This document shows positions 5,731-6,699 of a stretch of 6,699 bases of DNA, piece after piece. Each line of letters begins with the position of its first letter. Position 1 is the stretch's first letter. Under the pieces are notes generated by a model. It saw only the letters and a list, made by a program, of their open reading frames with translations. It was not told the origin of the DNA and did no database searches. The position numbers and the translations under genes were made by a program. Origin of the DNA: Alphaproteobacteria bacterium (GTDB lineage Bacteria; Pseudomonadota; Alphaproteobacteria; Rickettsiales; UBA1997); assembly GCA_016869775.1 (NCBI GenBank), contig VGDJ01000065.1:1-6699 (forward strand), given 5' to 3'.

Positions 5731-6699
5731 ATGACCAAAATCGATAAATCGAAATTACCTTCGCGTTATGTCACTTCATCTCATGGATGCGAAGGGCGCA
5801 AAACCATGCTTTACAACATCAAAACTGATTTATATCCAAATGGTTTAAGTGAAGAAGATATTCAAAAGCCTTTTGTTGGCGTAGTCAGCGCTTGGAACGA
5901 AGCCGCGCCTTGCAATATCGCTTTGGCAAGGCAAGCCCAACCTGCCAAAAAAGGCGTTAAAGATTTTGGCGGAACCCCTCGTGAATTTACCACCATAACC
6001 GTCACCGATGGCATTGCCAACGGGCATCAAGGCATGAAATCATCTTTAGTTTCACGCGAAGTTATTGCCGATTCCATCGAGCTTACGGTGCGCGGGCATT
6101 GCTACGACGCCCTAGTTGGCTTGGCGGGATGCGACAAATCTTTACCCGGCATGATGATGGCAATGTGTAGACTAAATATTCCTTCGGTCTTTATGTATGG
6201 CGGTTCGATTTTACCAGGGAAATTTAAGGGCAAAGATGTGACCATCGTCGATGTTTTTGAAGCTGTCGGCCAAAGGGACGCAGGCAAAATGAGTGAGCAA
6301 GATTTGGCGGAGCTTGCCAAAGTGGCGTGTCCATCGGCTGGAGCTTGTGGCGGGCAATTCACCGCCAATACTATGGCTTGTGTTTCCGAAGCAATTGGGC
6401 TGGCTTTACCGGGTTCTTCTGGAGCGCCCGCGCCATATGAATCACGCGACGAATATTCTTATCACTCGGGCAAAGCGGTGATGAATTTGCTTGAGCTCGG
6501 CATAAAATCGCGTGATATTGTGACGCTCAAAGCCCTCGAAAATGCTACAACAATTGTGGCGGCAACTGGTGGTTCGACCAATGCTGTGCTTCATTTGCCG
6601 GCAATTGCCAATGAATGTGGCATTAATTTTGATGTATTCGATATTGCCAAAATTTTTAAGCGCACCCCTTATATTGCTGATATGAAACCGGGTGGCAAA
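5731..6699 (+). CDS. ilvD: Dihydroxy-acid dehydratase, 3' part beyond window edge
   Basis: IlvD dehydrates 2,3-dihydroxy-isovalerate and 2,3-dihydroxy-3-methylvalerate, the third common step of valine, isoleucine and leucine synthesis, in the cytoplasm. The first 323 codons are present; the family usually has about 555-615 residues. Three candidate cluster cysteines are visible: C61 in NEAAPCN, C134 in GLAGCDKSLPG, and C206 in SAGACGGQFTANTM. Their spacing (73 and 72 residues) agrees with the [2Fe-2S] dehydratases as I recall them. K136, in CDKS, is the conserved metal-site lysine. Other signatures are TVTDGIANGHQGMKSSLVSREVIADS, YGGSILPG, TGGSTNAVLHLP and KRTPYIADMKPGGK at the edge. Position 97 is Asn where Met is commoner (GIAMGH). 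The ATG at 5731, 24 bp after pheS, has no Shine-Dalgarno sequence. The pair is probably co-transcribed. Confidence 0.97.
   Translation, partial: MTKIDKSKLPSRYVTSSHGCEGRKTMLYNIKTDLYPNGLSEEDIQKPFVGVVSAWNEAAPCNIALARQAQPAKKGVKDFGGTPREFTTITVTDGIANGHQGMKSSLVSREVIADSIELTVRGHCYDALVGLAGCDKSLPGMMMAMCRLNIPSVFMYGGSILPGKFKGKDVTIVDVFEAVGQRDAGKMSEQDLAELAKVACPSAGACGGQFTANTMACVSEAIGLALPGSSGAPAPYESRDEYSYHSGKAVMNLLELGIKSRDIVTLKALENATTIVAATGGSTNAVLHLPAIANECGINFDVFDIAKIFKRTPYIADMKPGGK

Noticed and set aside
5845..6481. Three open frames of 61-88 codons within ilvD
   Set aside because: They are alternative-frame shadows of the conserved IlvD sequence, favoured by the higher GC content there.
1..6699. CRISPR array, transposon, phage or defence cassette
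   Set aside because: No regularly spaced repeats, transposase, integrase, toxin-antitoxin pair or restriction gene was seen; the coding space is filled by seven housekeeping or transporter genes.

Overview
The window is AT-rich chromosomal DNA. Sample lines run from about 15% GC in one intergenic stretch, through about 25-33% in recN and the permease, to about 45-55% in conserved parts of pheS and ilvD. Every gene I recognise belongs to a bacterial housekeeping family, and the sequence variants look alphaproteobacterial: the SdhE flavinylation factor, a HIT protein of the QLHxH...PVWG type, DprA with an AGGIDNIYPIEN loop, and a [2Fe-2S]-type IlvD. An AT-rich alphaproteobacterium is therefore likely (inference). 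I cannot name the genus. The ilvD gene suggests branched-chain amino acid synthesis is retained, which argues against the most reduced obligate intracellular lineages.

Layout from left to right. (1) recN on the minus strand from a GTG at 1657, running off the left edge with nearly all of the protein present. (2) After an 86-bp divergent spacer, a plus-strand pair: a HIT-family protein (1744-2148) and sdhE (2151-2453), 2 bp apart. (3) A 73-bp convergent spacer with a perfect 20-bp AT palindrome, then dprA on the minus strand (2527-3660). (4) A very AT-rich 196-bp spacer with a possible extended -10 promoter for dprA and a widely spaced 10-bp inverted repeat. (5) An ABC-2 type permease on the minus strand (3857-4624) with no ATPase gene in view. 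(6) A 47-bp divergent spacer, then pheS (4672-5706) and, 24 bp further on, the first 323 codons of ilvD (5731 to the right edge).

The genes do not form one pathway. recN and dprA both act on DNA ends or single strands in RecA-dependent recombination, but they are far apart and separately transcribed. HIT-sdhE and pheS-ilvD look like two short plus-strand transcription units. The pheS-ilvD pair is the oddest arrangement, because pheS is normally followed by pheT.

I found no CRISPR array, transposon, phage gene, tRNA, rRNA or defence system, and nothing I can defend as a new biological system. The points worth a second look are small: pheS without pheT, a 14-bp tandem duplication across the pheS stop codon, a HIT motif lacking its third histidine, an orphan permease, AT-only palindromes in three spacers, and no clear Shine-Dalgarno sequence before any gene.
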